Part shown: positions 15,626 through 26,842 of the stretch, piece after piece
How the letters are laid out: each line of letters begins with the position of its first letter
Numbering within the stretch: the first letter of the stretch is position 1
NCBI RefSeq assembly: GCF_001262715.1
Contig: NZ_CP012328.1
Span: 930,001 to 994,000 of the forward strand
From: Spiroplasma turonicum
Lineage (GTDB): Bacteria; Bacillota_I; Bacilli_A; Mycoplasmatales; Mycoplasmataceae
DNA: 64,000 nt
Direction of reading: 5' to 3'
Notes under the pieces: generated by a model
Database searches by the model: none
Told to the model about the DNA's origin: nothing
Seen by the model: only the letters and a program-made list of their open reading frames with translations
Translations under genes and position numbers: made by a program

Positions 15626-17467
15626 ATGAAAAAGTTCAATAGAAGTGATCTTATTTTTAAAATAACTTTTTGTGCTTTGTTTTCTGCTTTTTTAACTGTT
15701 ATAAATTTAATATTTTACTTATTACCAGGAATAGAATTTTCATTTCTTATTATAGGTGTACTTTGTTTAATAATGAAAGCTGATATTGTATTTATGATAA
15801 CAATATGTACTAGTTTTATTTCATTTTTATATAAAACACCTTTATTTGATGGTATTAGTTACTTATTAACAAATTTAATAGTTTTTAGTTTATTTACTTT
15901 AACTAGAAAGCATTTATTAAAACAAAGATGGTTAATTTTTGTTTTTTTTATTTTAATTAGTATGGTATATCACAGTTTAATTTTCTTACTTTGATATTCA
16001 GTGACTGATTATAAACAAGCACTAGCAATTTACTTATCAAAAACAATTGATATTCACATTATATTTGTTTTATATCTTATATTACCAATACTAATTTTTA
16101 ATAAAATTGAAAAGGTTATATACAAATTATCGTCTAGACATTTAAAAATTATAAATAATGATTATGTAAAATATGTAGAAATAGAGGTAAGCAAAATGAA
16201 TCATTATAGTGATAAGAAAATTAATTATAATTTTCAAATGATTTCTCTAGTATTATCAATGAATTTATTATTAAGTTTCTTTTCTTTTGTACCATTTGCA
16301 TTAAATAAAACTTTTAACCATTATTATATTGCTTTAATATTAATTATTCCAATACTAATGTTATTTTTTACACCATTATGAATGAAGTTAAAGAAAAAAA
16401 CAAGTAATAGAATTGTATTAATTCACAATTCAATTGGTTTGCTTTTAGCAATTGGTTTAACTATGACATCATTTGTATTAAAAAATAATACTATTGCAAT
16501 AATATTATTAATTTTTGGATTAATAACATTTGGTATATTTATTGCCGGTTATATTCCTATCAATATTGAAATAATTAAAAGTTATTGTATTAGAACTAAC
16601 AAAAAAATCACTGTTAATAAATTATTAACAATGATAGGTTTTTTATTAATACCAATTCCATTTATATTAGATAACTTTGTTAATCCAATATATAATTTAA
16701 CTTACTTTATGTTGTTATCATTATTAATAGTTTCAATAATGATATTAAACAAAAACATTATGAATGAAGGTAATGTTTTAAATGTTAATAAAGAAGATTT
16801 TAAAATTGCATTTAATAATAAAAGATTTATGATAAGTATTTTTACTCAAAATTTTTATATGGGTATAGAGAAGTTTTTTGAATATGGTCTAATATTTTTA
16901 TTCCTTATTTGGTTCGATAATAATAATGTAAGTTACAATTTAATACAAGATAAATTGTACATTTATATAATTCTGGGATATTTAGTTAATTACATTGGTA
17001 GATCATTTGGTTATTTAATTAAAGTAAATGAGAATAACACTAAATCATGAAATTACTTTTCTAATAGTCTATATTTGATTGCATTTATTATATTACTAAC
17101 TTTTATTATTTCAAATGTATTTATTAATTTAAATAATGTAAATCTATATTATAAATCTGTTTTAATTTTCTCACAGTTACTTATAGGGTTTGCATACATA
17201 ATATTAAAAAGAACAAGAAATAATTTCTATAAAAAAATCCTCAATAATGAAAATTTAAATGGAGCATTTATATTAGATCATGTAATTGGTAATGTTATGT
17301 TTTCATTGATAATTGCTATTCTATTTATATTATTCTTTATGTTAGTAACAATTAATATTTATACAATTATAACCTTAATCTCTATACTTTTATTAACTTC
17401 ACTAGTTATGTTGTTAATTAATATTTATATAATAAATCAAAAAAATCAAAATTTAGTTCAAATATAA
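15626..17467 (+). CDS. polytopic membrane protein, ECF-S-like N-terminus plus transporter-like C-terminus
   Basis: 613-aa, almost entirely hydrophobic protein. Residues 1-180 read like an ECF transporter substrate-binding (S) subunit: basic start, then about five or six helices with short loops (FKITFCALFSAFLTVINLIF near the start). After a charged linker (about 185-205, KYVEIEVSKMNHYSDKK) roughly 11 further helices follow in a pattern like an MFS permease. Three UGA codons are Trp, so under the standard code it looks like four pieces. Very strong AGGAGGG ribosome binding site, partly hidden in a hairpin. Probably a vitamin or small-molecule importer; the assignment is from topology only. Confidence 0.7.
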
Positions 17468-17480
17468 ATTTTGATTTTTT
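17440..17480. terminator. bidirectional terminator
   Basis: A 16-bp perfect stem (arms 17440-17455 and 17465-17480, A-rich left arm, T-rich right arm, 9-nt loop) serves both converging genes and contains both stop codons, which overlap by 15 nt. Confidence 0.9.
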
Positions 17481-18172
17481 TCTTTCATAAATGTTACAAA
17501 TAATTGAAAATAAACATTTATCATTAATTTTAAAATACTTTTTTCAGAGTTATTATAATTTTTAAGTAGACTAACTTGAATTAAGAAATATTTTAACTGC
17601 AAGTATTTGTAATCTTTAAAATGTTCAAAGTTAAAACTTAATAGTTTGTCAAAGTTAAATATTAGTTTTCTTAATTCATCTAAAATATAAATTTGTTCAT
17701 TATCAAAATGAATTCCTTTTGCATTAAGAGCTTCTCTATCCATTATAAAAAGTATAATTTTGTTATTTGAAATATAACTGTCTAAGGGTTGCTTAAGTGT
17801 TTTGTATTTTTCAGTTATTGAAAATCAAATATTTTGATCATATCTAAAAGTTAAAATAACTAAAATTTTTAATAAATTAATAATGTCAATACTATAGTTG
17901 TAATTTGTGTTTTCTAAGTTTTGCTTTAAATTTTTTATTAATTTATTTATAAATAAATCATTAATACCAATTTTTTTAGTATAAGTTTCTAATTGTTTAA
18001 AATTTTTCTTTTTTATTGATATATTAATAATTTGTTCTAACTCGTATTCAACTTTTGAAATGCTTAAATTCATAAAAGTTGTAAATAGTTTTTTTGGCAA
18101 TATTAAATGACTATAACCATCAAATTTATTTTTTATATTGATATTATTTAAATAAGCAATTTTTTGATTCAT
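17453..18172 (-). CDS. hypothetical protein
   Basis: 239-aa soluble-looking protein starting MNQKIAYLNNINIKNKFDGYS, rich in Lys, Asn, Ile and Leu, mostly helical by residue pattern. One UGA is Trp (near residue 116). Start ATG 18172, with AGGGGAAG just upstream. It follows hemW with about 30 nt between, in the same run as the Gln/Asn-rich protein. No motif recognised and no membrane helix or signal peptide. Confidence 0.65.
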
Positions 18173-18203
18173 ATGCTTCCCCTATTAAATAATCGATTTA
18201 AAA

Positions 18204-19313
18204 TTATAAAAATGATACTAAAATTTCATTTAATATATTTATTCCTCTAGCAGTACACATTAATTTATTATTCATTATAGTTAATAAACCTTCTTTAATA
18301 TTATCATTGATAGGCTTTTGAAAATATAAATATGCTTTATTGTTAAGTCCTTCTTTAATATCAATACCATCAATTAATCTTAGACCCATCATCATTATTT
18401 GAAAGTATAAATCACTAGTACTTACTAACTCATATTCTTTATTGTATTTAAGATAATTTCCTTTGTTATTTGTTAAATAAAAATTATTATTAATAAATTC
18501 AAATCCACTTGCTCCAACACCAACTCCTGCAAATAAATCACAGTTCCAATATGATAAGTTGTGAATAGATTTTTTATTAGATGTTAAAGAATAATTAGAT
18601 ATTTCATACCTTGAATAATCCAAGTCCTTAAGACCATTGTTTACTATATTATCAAAATCTTCATCATTTGATGGTTTTTTTAATTTCATTTTACCTCAAA
18701 CTGAATTTTCCTTCATTATTAGTGAATATCATGAAATATGGTCTGGTTTTAAATTGCTTATATAATCTAAATCTGTGTAGATATTGTTGGGTTTTTGATC
18801 AAACAAATTATACATTAAATCAATGCTTATATTATTAAAACCAACTTTACGAGCAGTTTTATATGCTTCAATTGCTTTAGAATTATCATGTACTCTACCA
18901 ATTTTTTTTAATAGTTCATTATCAAAACTTTGCACACCAATGCTTAATCTATTTATATTATGTTTTTTATAAATTTTTAATTTGTCATATGTAACTGATT
19001 CAGGATTTAATTCAATACTGTATTCTGAAACATACTTAGTATACTTATCAAGTATTTTGCACATTCTAATAGTTTGTTCATTATCTAAACAACTGGGTGT
19101 TCCACCACCAATATAAATTGTCTGAATGTAATCTAATTTATCATTATAAGAATTTAATTCTAGTTCTAATTTATCTAAATATTCATAAATTAACTCTTCT
19201 TTTTTTGTAGGTTTTTTGACCTTTACAAAGTCACAATAAAAGCAAATATGTTCACAAAATGGAATGTGAACATATAAACTTTTAATATCTTTTTTTATTG
19301 ACCAAATTTTCAT
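18204..19313 (-). CDS. hemW: radical SAM protein HemW (coproporphyrinogen oxidase-like)
   Basis: 369-aa radical SAM enzyme. The iron-sulfur motif CxxxCxxC is in HIPFCEHICFYCDF (Cys 20, 24, 27), with YIGGGTPSCL and SIELNPESV marking the SAM-binding core. HemW proteins are heme chaperones related to HemN; the Phe at the position after CD argues for HemW rather than true HemN. Mollicutes make no heme, so the role here is open. Two UGA codons are Trp. Its start overlaps the upstream gene by 19 nt, indicating coupled translation. Confidence 0.92.
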
Positions 19314-20926
19314 GGTTTTAATGACTGTCCTTTTTTTCTTCTAATAATTAATCAAGGAATTAGAATTACAAATAAAAGCAATAGTATAACTATACAAAAT
19401 ATAATAATACATATTTTATTAGCTCTTTTTTTAATATTTTTAATTTCTTGTTCTGGTATTATTTCATATCCATAATATGAGATAATATTATTTTTTCTAT
19501 TTCTTGTTGATATTATATTAACTACATGAACCAATAAAGCTACTAATAAAACTATTATATTTACAGTAATTTCTGATTCTAATGTTTTTAAAGTTCCAAT
19601 TGTTCAAAATAATACATATGCAGTTTTGCCAGCTTGAGTTTGCAATGTGTATAAAATTCCAAGCACTATTGAACCGAATATATAAGTTGAAAAACATATT
19701 CAATTTATATAAATGGATCTAGAAATTAATGCTTTATAATTTCTAGTTATAAAATATGGTATTGACTCATTTCCCATTAATAAATCTCTCTCATATTTCT
19801 TTACATTTGAAAATAACAGAGTGAAATCAGTTAAACTAATTCCGAAAAATCCTACAGAAATAATTAAAAGAAGTATTGAAAAGAAAGGATACATTACTTG
19901 TTCTTTTTTTAATCCAATAAATTTAGAAATTGAATCATCAGTTTTATAATATACAGCCAACATAAGTGATGTAGTTAAAATTCCTACTAAACCAACTACA
20001 AATAATAAAAATACTCTCAACTTTTCGCTTTTAATTTCACGCCCAATTTCTTTAGGTATAATTGATGCTTCTTTTAATCTTTTTTTGTATGTGTTATCAA
20101 TTCTATAAGGATTATAATTGTTTGAGCTTGATGGTGCATAATTTACATTATTAAAGTTCATATTTTGATAATTATTATGAAATTGATTAATATTTGAGAA
20201 CTCTTCATAACCATATTGCATTTGATCATTGTAATTGTTGTAATTATCTAAATAAATAGGTCTATTATATTGCTGTTGATAATCCATATTATTATTTTGT
20301 AAATATGAATTATTATATGGATCAAAATACTTGCTAGGTAAATTTAAATCATTTTGATAATAATTTTGATAGTTATTATCATTTATATAGTTGTTATTTT
20401 CAAAATCTAAACGGTCTTGTCTATAATTATTCAAAAATTGGTTTTGAGATCTGTAATTATTATCATATTTATTAGGAATGTAATTTTGATTAACTGTGGG
20501 GTTATAATATTGATTATTTTGCATTTGATATTGATTGTAGTTTTGTTCTAGATTTAATTTATTATAATTTTCATTATATTTTGTCCTATTTTTTAATAAG
20601 TTTTCTTGATAAGATTGAATATTTTCAGAATTATTTTGAGGTTGTATATTACTTTGGGGTTGTATATTATTTTGAGGTTGTATATAAGGATTGTACTGAT
20701 TAAATTGTTGTTGATTATTATAATTTTGTTGATTTTGATTATATTGTGAAATTTGATTTGGGTTATTGTTTAAAGAATATTGTTGTGATTGATTATCAAT
20801 TTGTTGAAAATTCTGACCATAATAATTTTGAGGTGAATGATTAGGAAATGAAAAATTACCAACATTTTGTGGTTGTTGATTATTTGTTTGACTTTTTGGT
20901 TTTATAAAATCCATTCATTTGCCCAT
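19295..20926 (-). CDS. membrane protein with Gln/Asn/Tyr-rich prion-like N-terminus
   Basis: 543-aa protein. Residues about 15-270 are extremely rich in Asn, Gln and Tyr with hardly any Lys or hydrophobic stretch, and include three tandem IQPQ(N/S)N units. A short basic helix (about 280-300) leads into a membrane domain with pairs of helices (about 305-330, 350-375, 410-435, 450-475, 505-525), containing KYERDLLMGNESIPYF. The C-terminal domain resembles the MSC_0882 type of Mollicutes membrane proteins, a tentative match from memory. Start ATG 20926 with AAGGGG; four or more UGA codons are Trp. It ends inside hemW. Confidence 0.75.
20634..20687 (-). repeat. three tandem 18-bp repeats inside the Gln/Asn-rich gene
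   Basis: Copies at 20634-20651, 20652-20669 and 20670-20687, nearly identical, encoding repeated NIQPQN-like hexapeptides. Such in-frame repeats can expand or shrink by slippage. Confidence 0.85.
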
Positions 20927-20953
20927 AAAAATGCCCCTTTTTTATTGACTATT

Positions 20954-21226
20954 CTATTTTCTTTTTAAATTTGATTTATATGTTTTTCTAACCTTAGCGA
21001 TTTCAATTTCAAAATCATTACGTAAGTTTTCAAACTTTTCTAATCTTTTAAATTCATCAGCACTAACTTCTTCTTTTTCATAAATAAATTTGCGATTTTT
21101 TTTAAATAGTATATATAAATATGATACTAAACAAATAATTCCTATAAAAGAAAAAATTAATAATACAACTCACAGTGATAATGAAAAGTCTAAAACTTTA
21201 AAAGAAAAATCTAATAAGTTAATCAT
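20954..21226 (-). CDS. small membrane protein, unknown
   Basis: 90-aa protein starting MINLLDFSFKVLDF, with one strong transmembrane helix (about residues 19-41) and a charged, helical C-terminal half (KEEVSADEFKRLEKF) that should lie in the cytoplasm. A UGA at residue 19 is Trp. Good AGGTGATT ribosome binding site before ATG 21226. First gene of the run that leads to hemW. The single-helix plus coiled-tail layout recalls small accessory membrane proteins, but no family is recognised. Confidence 0.6.
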
Positions 21227-21351
21227 ATAATCACCTTTTTTTAGCCCTTAATTGCAATGTTAGTTTACAATTGTTATTATATTACCATAAAATTTAAATA
21301 ATTTTATAAATAAATATATAAGTTAAACCTAAACTTTAAAAAGGAGTAATT

Positions 21352-21789
21352 ATGAAAGAAAAATGAGAAAAATTAACACCTAATGAATTAACAGAAATTG
21401 AATATGATGTAGCACTAAACAATTCAACTGAACCACCTTTTCAAAATAAATATTGAGATGAACATAGAGAAGGAATATATGTCGATATATTAAGTGGTGA
21501 ACCATTATTTGCATCAACAAACAAATATAATTCAGGTTGTGGATGACCCAGTTTCACAAAACCAATAGAAAAAGTTGTTGTTAAAGAAAAGTTAGATTTA
21601 TCACATAATATGCATAGAACTGAGGTTAGAACAAAAAATAGTAATATACACTTAGGGCATGTATTCACAGATGGTCCTATTGAAGAAGGTGGTTTGAGAT
21701 ATTGTATAAATTCAGCATCTTTAAGATTTATACCTTTAGAAGAAATGGAAGATAAAGGTTATCAAGATTATATAAAATATGTGAAATAA
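21352..21789 (+). CDS. msrB: peptide-methionine (R)-S-oxide reductase MsrB
   Basis: 145-aa enzyme that repairs the R form of methionine sulfoxide in proteins. The motifs [18 protein letters not shown] and the catalytic Cys in [11 protein letters not shown] are intact. The two CxxC zinc pairs of the metal-binding MsrB class are missing, so this is the zinc-free form. Start ATG 21352 behind AAAAAGGAG. UGA codons at residues 5, 41 and elsewhere are Trp, including the Trp of GCGWPSF. Single plus-strand gene between minus-strand runs, with its own terminator. Confidence 0.95.
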
Positions 21790-21806
21790 ATTAATAATTA
21801 ACTATA

Positions 21807-21847
21807 TTAAAAAAACATATTCTTAATTTAAAAATATGTTTTTTTAA
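21807..21847 (+). terminator. msrB terminator
   Basis: A 15-bp stem with arms TTAAAAAAACATATT and AATATGTTTTTTTAA; T-rich arm on the plus strand. It can also serve pyrD from the other side. Confidence 0.85.
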
Positions 21848-21887
21848 TCTTTATAAAATAAATTTTTATATGCATTATACTTAAATC

Positions 21888-22811
21888 TTATTTTTTTCTT
21901 GATTCCTTAACTTTATTAATAAGCTCCTGAACAGAGCTAAATCCTAGTTTATTTAATTCTTCTTCTAATTTTGTTGCAATTTTGTAGCAAACTAATGGAT
22001 CTCACATATTTGCACTTGCAATACCAACAGCAGTTGCACCTGCCATCAACATTTCAATAGCATCTTCAACATTTGCGATTCCTCCAACCCCAATTATAGG
22101 AATGTCAACTTCGCTTGAAACTTGATAAACTAATTTAATTGCTAAAGGTTTTAGAAATGATCCACTTACTCCTCCAAACTTATTTGATAAAACAGGTTTC
22201 ATAGTTTTAATATCTATTTTCATACCACTAAGTCCATTTATCATTGTTAATGCATCTGCTCCAGCTTCTTTACAAACTCTTGCTGTTTGAACGATATCAG
22301 GTTCTGTTGGTGATAATTTTACATAAATTGGTTTATGCGATGCTTTTTTAACATTTGTGATTAACTCATTTAAATAATCATAATTTGAAGTCATAATTAT
22401 ACTATCTTTTTTTACATTAGGACAAGATACATTTAGTTCAATTGCATTAATTACTTTTGCGTCATTAAGCATTTCAACCATCTCAACATATTCTTCAATA
22501 GAATTACCTGCAATACTTGTTATGACAGGTACATTCATCATTTCAAGCAACTCAATTTTAGTTTCAACAAACTTTTTTATGCCAATATTTTTTAGACCAA
22601 CTGCATTAATGTATCCACCTTCAATGGATGCAAATCTAGGTGTTTTATTTCCTTCCTTTGGAAGATAAGTAACTGTTTTAGTTGTAATTGCACCTAATTC
22701 TGATAAATCATAAACACTATTAAAATACTCACCATGAATCAGTGGTCCTGATGCAATTATTATTGGATTTTTTAATTCTATCCCTGGTAAGTTAACTGAT
22801 AATTTATTCAT
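21888..22811 (-). CDS. pyrD: dihydroorotate dehydrogenase-like flavoprotein PyrD
   Basis: 307-aa TIM-barrel flavoprotein of the class 1 dihydroorotate dehydrogenase family. The active-site Cys lies in ELNVSCPNVK (about residue 130), as in class 1B enzymes; YVKLSP, GADALTMINGLSGM and the FMN-binding IPIIGVGGI are typical. A UGA near residue 271 is Trp. No PyrK, pyrimidine operon or other biosynthetic gene is nearby; most Mollicutes cannot make pyrimidines de novo, so the substrate may not be dihydroorotate. Start ATG 22811 with AAGGAGAG. Preceded by a PyrR-type attenuator, which ties it to pyrimidine supply. Confidence 0.85.
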
Positions 22812-22843
22812 TTTCTCTCCTTATTCTAAAAGTGTACTCAAAT

Positions 22844-22926
22844 AAAAAGCCTATCTAAATGATAGGCAAAATAATGTCTCTAATAAAGAAAAAATGACAT
22901 TACTTATTTGCCTCACTGGACAAATT
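22844..22926 (-). promoter_or_regulatory. PyrR-type transcription attenuator in the pyrD leader
   Basis: In the minus-strand RNA a hairpin AUUUG / CAAAU holds the loop UCCAGUGAGG (22905-22925), matching the PyrR binding-loop consensus UCCAGAGAGG. Downstream GCCUATC / GATAGGC followed by TTTTT (22844-22867) forms a terminator. Between them AAUGUC...GACAUU can form an antiterminator that extends to pair AGGCAAA with the UUUUGCCU at the base of the terminator. This is the three-way antiterminator / binding loop / terminator arrangement of B. subtilis pyr attenuators. Confidence 0.85.
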
Positions 22927-22987
22927 TAAAGTATACTTTTCATTAATATTATATACATAAAAGTTGAAATATAAACCTTAATATAAA

Positions 22988-23017
22988 AAAACTATTTTAT
23001 TTATATAAAATAGTTTT
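22988..23017 (-). terminator. terminator of the 23016-23507 gene
   Basis: Stem AAAACTATTTTA / TAAAATAGTTTT around a 6-nt loop, followed on the minus strand by a T run; it includes two bases of the stop codon. Confidence 0.8.
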
Positions 23018-23507
23018 AATTTCAGCTTGCAACTAATGCATCAATGATATCGCTTTTTCATTCATCAATATCAATATCATTTAAAAAGAAGTCTATAAAT
23101 TGATCTCTGAAATTAATTATTAAATTTGCAGAGAAATCACTTTCTTCTATCTCTAACTCTTTAAGTTTATTAACAATTACTTCTGGGTATTCTGGATTAA
23201 AAGATATTGATTGCACACAATCTTCAGCAAAAAATTCTGCATCCCCTTCTTCTTGAAGTGAACCAACTAAATTTGAGTATATTTCTTCACCTTCTAATGT
23301 TATTTTTTTAACTTCACTAGAAATTTCTTCTAAAGTTTTTCCTTCATTAATCATTGGATCATAAAGTTTATCTATTTCTTCTCCGAATATTAGAATAGCA
23401 AAATATGAACTCATACCTGCAACTAATTCTTCAAACATTTTGTCCGCAGTTTCATCTGGTAATTCATCAATGTAGTTACTTATTGCTTGTGCTTGTGATT
23501 CTGTCAT
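23016..23507 (-). CDS. acidic soluble protein, unknown
   Basis: 163-aa, strongly acidic, helical protein (MTESQAQAISNYIDEL start) with no membrane segment or signal. Glu/Asp make up about a quarter of the sequence. Two UGA codons near the C-terminus are Trp, so the end lies 14 residues beyond the apparent standard-code stop. Start ATG 23507 with AAGGAGAT. It stands alone between nadE and the pyrD leader and has its own terminator. No family recognised. Confidence 0.75.
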
Positions 23508-23574
23508 TTTTTTATCTCCTTAACTTATATAATTATCTATTAAATTATTTATTTTTATCAATTTATTTATAAAA

Positions 23575-24324
23575 TTATTTTAGTTCTTTATAATGTAAAG
23601 GTTTTTTAGCAAGATTTCTTTTATGATGTGAAATTTTATGTAAATAATCAACTCTATTTTTAACTTCATTTGCAACGTTTTTATTTGATAAGTAATCATC
23701 AATTAAATCATAACTAAATCCAATTTCGCTTTCATCGGTTTGATTTTCTCACAAACTTGCAGTTGGTGCTCTATTAATAATACTTTCAGGAACTCCTAAT
23801 ATTTTAGCTGCATTTCTAACATCTCTTTTTAACATATGAATTAAAGGTACTAAATCTACTCCACCATCTCCAAACTTAGTAAAGTAACCAATATGTCATT
23901 CACATAAATTATCTGTTCCTAATACAAGATAGTTGTTTGATTGTGCAATTGCATAAAGTGTTGTCATTCTTAATCTTGCTTTAGAGTTTGCAAGTGCTAG
24001 TTTTGATAGTTCAACACCAGAATTAATAAGTTCATTTTTAAATGTTAGAAAAGATTTATAAAGATCAACTTCAACAAGATTATTAAATTTTAACTCTTTT
24101 ATCAAGTCATTTTTACAACTTTCATCCAAATCACTAGACTCACATGGCATCCAAACTACTGTTGTATTATTTGGGAATGCTCTTTGAGCAATTGCAGCAA
24201 CAACAGCAGAATCAATACCTCCACTTATTCCAACAACAACTCCTTTTTGATTTGCATTAATTACTTCTTCTTTTATTCAATTAACAAGATAATCTAAATA
24301 ATTGTTTAGTTCTTTATCATTCAT
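23575..24324 (-). CDS. nadE: NH3-dependent NAD+ synthetase
   Basis: 249-aa enzyme making NAD+ from deamido-NAD+, ATP and ammonia, the last step of the pathway. The PP-loop VGISGGIDSAV is near residue 30, with LGTDNLCEWHIGYFTKFGDGGVD in the middle and the conserved KRDVR and ILGVPESIINR further on. No glutaminase domain, so ammonia is used. The ATG at 24324 lies 3 nt after the obg stop (TAGCTAATG). Several UGA codons are Trp. Part of the run DUF3196-like gene, zinc-finger protein, obg, nadE. Confidence 0.95.
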
Positions 24325-24327
24325 TAG

Positions 24328-25623
24328 CTAATCCATCCATTCTAATTCAATATCAAAAATCTTAACAAGGTCGCCTTTTTTGGCACCTTTTTCTCTTAGC
24401 ATATCATAAACTCCTAATTTTTTTAATTTTTCATTAAACAAGAGAATATTATCATACGTTGATATCGGTGTTTTTAAATAGATTTTATGAACATCTTCTC
24501 CAAGAATATTTCATTTGTTTTCTGATATTTTTTCAATTTTTAAATCGTTTAGTTGACCTTCAAATTTATATAACTTAAAGTCGTTTGTTTTTTTAATTCC
24601 AACAAATTTATCCTTACCTAGAAGGTTGTTTTTTTCAAGTGTATCACCAATTAATATTAATAAATTATCTATATTTTCTTTTTTCAAACCTGAGGTCTCA
24701 ATTATTAATTTATCTTTATATTTTTCTTTAAAATAAATTAGATTAATTTGTGCTTCTTCTAAGTCCATTTTATTTGCTATTATTATTTCCAATCTATTTT
24801 CAAGTTCTAAATTATAAGTTTTTAATTCGTTTCTAATTAGCTCATAATTATTAATAACATCTTCCATGCCATAATTACCTGACATATCAATTATATGACA
24901 TATAATTTTACATCTTTCTATGTGCCTTAGAAAGTCAAAACCTAAACCTTTACCTTGACTTGCTCCTTCTATTAAACCAGGTAAATCTGCAACTACAAAG
25001 GTTCTGTTTTTTTTATCAATACACAAACCTAATTGGGGATTCAAAGTAGTAAAGGGATAATCTGCAATTGTTGGTCGAGAATTAGATATTGCTCTTAACA
25101 TTGTAGATTTACCTGCATTAGGTAATCCAACAAATCCAACATCTGCTAGAACTTTTAATTCTGCTTTAATATTAAAAACTTGGCCTAGATCTCCTGCCTC
25201 AAAATTTGTTGGTGCTCTGTTACGTGAGTTTGCAAACCTTGCATTTCCTCTTCCACCTTTACCACCTTTAGCAATAACTTCTTTTTGATTATGTTGTAAA
25301 AAATCTGCTAATAATTCATTATTTTCTGAATTATAAAGAACTGTACCTACAGGAACTTTAATTATTATGTCCTTGCCGTTTTTACCATGCATATTTTTTA
25401 TATCACCTTTGTGACCATCTTCTGCATAGTAAAATTTTTGTAACTTTAAATCAAGTAATGAAGTCTTACCTTCATCTGAAATAAAAATGACGTCTCCACC
25501 GTCTCCACCGTCTCCACCGTTAGGCCCACCATTTGGAACGTATAGTTCTTTTCTAAAAGATACGGCTCCGTCACCGCCTTTACCAGCTTTAATATTAAAA
25601 AACGCTAAATCTACAAATTTCAT
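24328..25623 (-). CDS. obg: GTPase Obg / CgtA
   Basis: 431-aa ribosome-associated GTPase involved in 50S assembly and stress response. The Gly-rich Obg fold opens the protein (KAGKGGDGAVSF, PNGGPNGGDGGDGGDV), followed by the G domain with GLPNAGKST, DYPFTTLNPQ, DLPGLIEGAS and NKMD, and a C-terminal OCT domain after a UGA (Trp) near residue 371. Full length. Start ATG 25623. Neighbours 22 nt upstream and 3 nt downstream indicate one transcript with nadE. Confidence 0.98.
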
Positions 25624-25644
25624 ATACTACCACTATTTCTACCT

Positions 25645-25989
25645 TTATTCTGTTTTAGAAACAGATATCTCGTTTTTTAACAATTGAAAATAACATTCTG
25701 AACATAAAAAAGTTGGTATACCTTCAGATGCATTTTTATCATCATAGTTTTGTCAATCATCAATTAAATCTTTTAATAACTCTTCAATTTCAACATCACT
25801 AACATTAGGATTATTGTCATGTATTTCTTTAACCTTATTGCCAATTGGTTGAGGTATATCTTTATATGCATATTCAATTGTTTCAATACCACATAAAGAA
25901 CATCCAATATTAAATGCTTGAATCATAATATTATCATAGTCATTAAATATGATGAAATCATCTTCAAAAAATTTATCCTTTTTAATCAT
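25645..25989 (-). CDS. small zinc-ribbon-like protein, unknown
   Basis: 114-aa protein with two CxxC pairs: Cys30 and Cys33 (IGCSLCG) and Cys96 and Cys99 (LCSECY). The spacing suits a single four-Cys zinc site joining both ends of the protein; the middle 60 residues are acidic. A UGA near residue 79 is Trp. It begins 2 nt after the upstream gene and precedes obg by 22 nt, so it belongs to the obg-nadE transcript. The role is unknown; a nucleic-acid or ribosome link is inferred only from the company of obg. Confidence 0.7.
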
Positions 25990-25991
25990 AA

Positions 25992-26735
25992 TTAAATCAT
26001 ATCATCTAATTCTCTTAAAATTAGCATTACATTGGTATGATCAAATGAAATTGAATTTATAATTATTGGATCAGGTGATATTCCCATAGCATTAAAAGTC
26101 TTTAAAATAATTGCAATTGTTAAATCATTTAAACTTAAGTGCATCGATGAAAAACTTGGAAATTTAAAATAATAGTATGAATTTAAAATATTTAAAGAAA
26201 TATTAAATAAAGAAGGATCATAATGATATAGTAAGTTTTCTATGTTTTTTTCAATATTTTTTAAAAATAATTGAGATTCTTTGACGTTAAACTTAATTGG
26301 ATTTATTGCAAATTTATAATTATTTTTTACTATAACAAATTCTTTATCAATTTTTTGTTCAATCAATATCATTAATAAAAATGTTTTATTTTCATCTGAG
26401 TTTATTGGATTTATCAAATATTCTGAAATATCATCTATTATTTTTCTTGCATTTAGCTCACGTAAAAAATCAAAAGCAACAAGATGTGAATGTTGGTCAT
26501 TTTCATTTTTCATTACATAAACAACTTTTTCTAAGCTTCATGAAAATAATTTTCTTTGACTTAATTCCATATGTTCATTAATGTAATCATTTCAAGTTTG
26601 TAAGTACTTTTCAAACTTTTCGGGGATGTATGGAGCTAACAATTCTTCATTAATAATTTTAAGAGCAGCTTCAAAATTATTATTATCGATTAATGTGCTC
26701 AATTTTTTAGAAACATCTTCATAATAATTTGCCAT
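25992..26735 (-). CDS. DUF3196-like helical protein
   Basis: 247-aa soluble, largely helical protein starting MANYYEDVSKKLSTLI. The pattern NNNFEAALKIINEELLAPYIPEKFE recalls the DUF3196 / TPR-like proteins found across Mollicutes; I make that match from memory and with moderate confidence. Two UGA codons in the first 75 residues are Trp. Start ATG 26735 with AGGAGAAT. First gene of the obg-nadE run. No catalytic motif is visible; a scaffolding role is a guess. Confidence 0.7.
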
Positions 26736-26814
26736 AATTCTCCTATAATAAACTTAATATTATTTATAATTTTATCATTTAAGAAATTATTTTAAAAAAT
26801 AATGTTAATAAATT

Positions 26815-26837
26815 AAAAAAACTCCTTTAAAGAGTTT
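26815..26837 (-). terminator. terminator of the rpsP-rplS operon
   Basis: Minus strand: AAACTC, loop, GAGTTT, then TTTT. It ends 6 nt after the rplS stop. Confidence 0.85.
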
Positions 26838-26842
26838 GTTTA

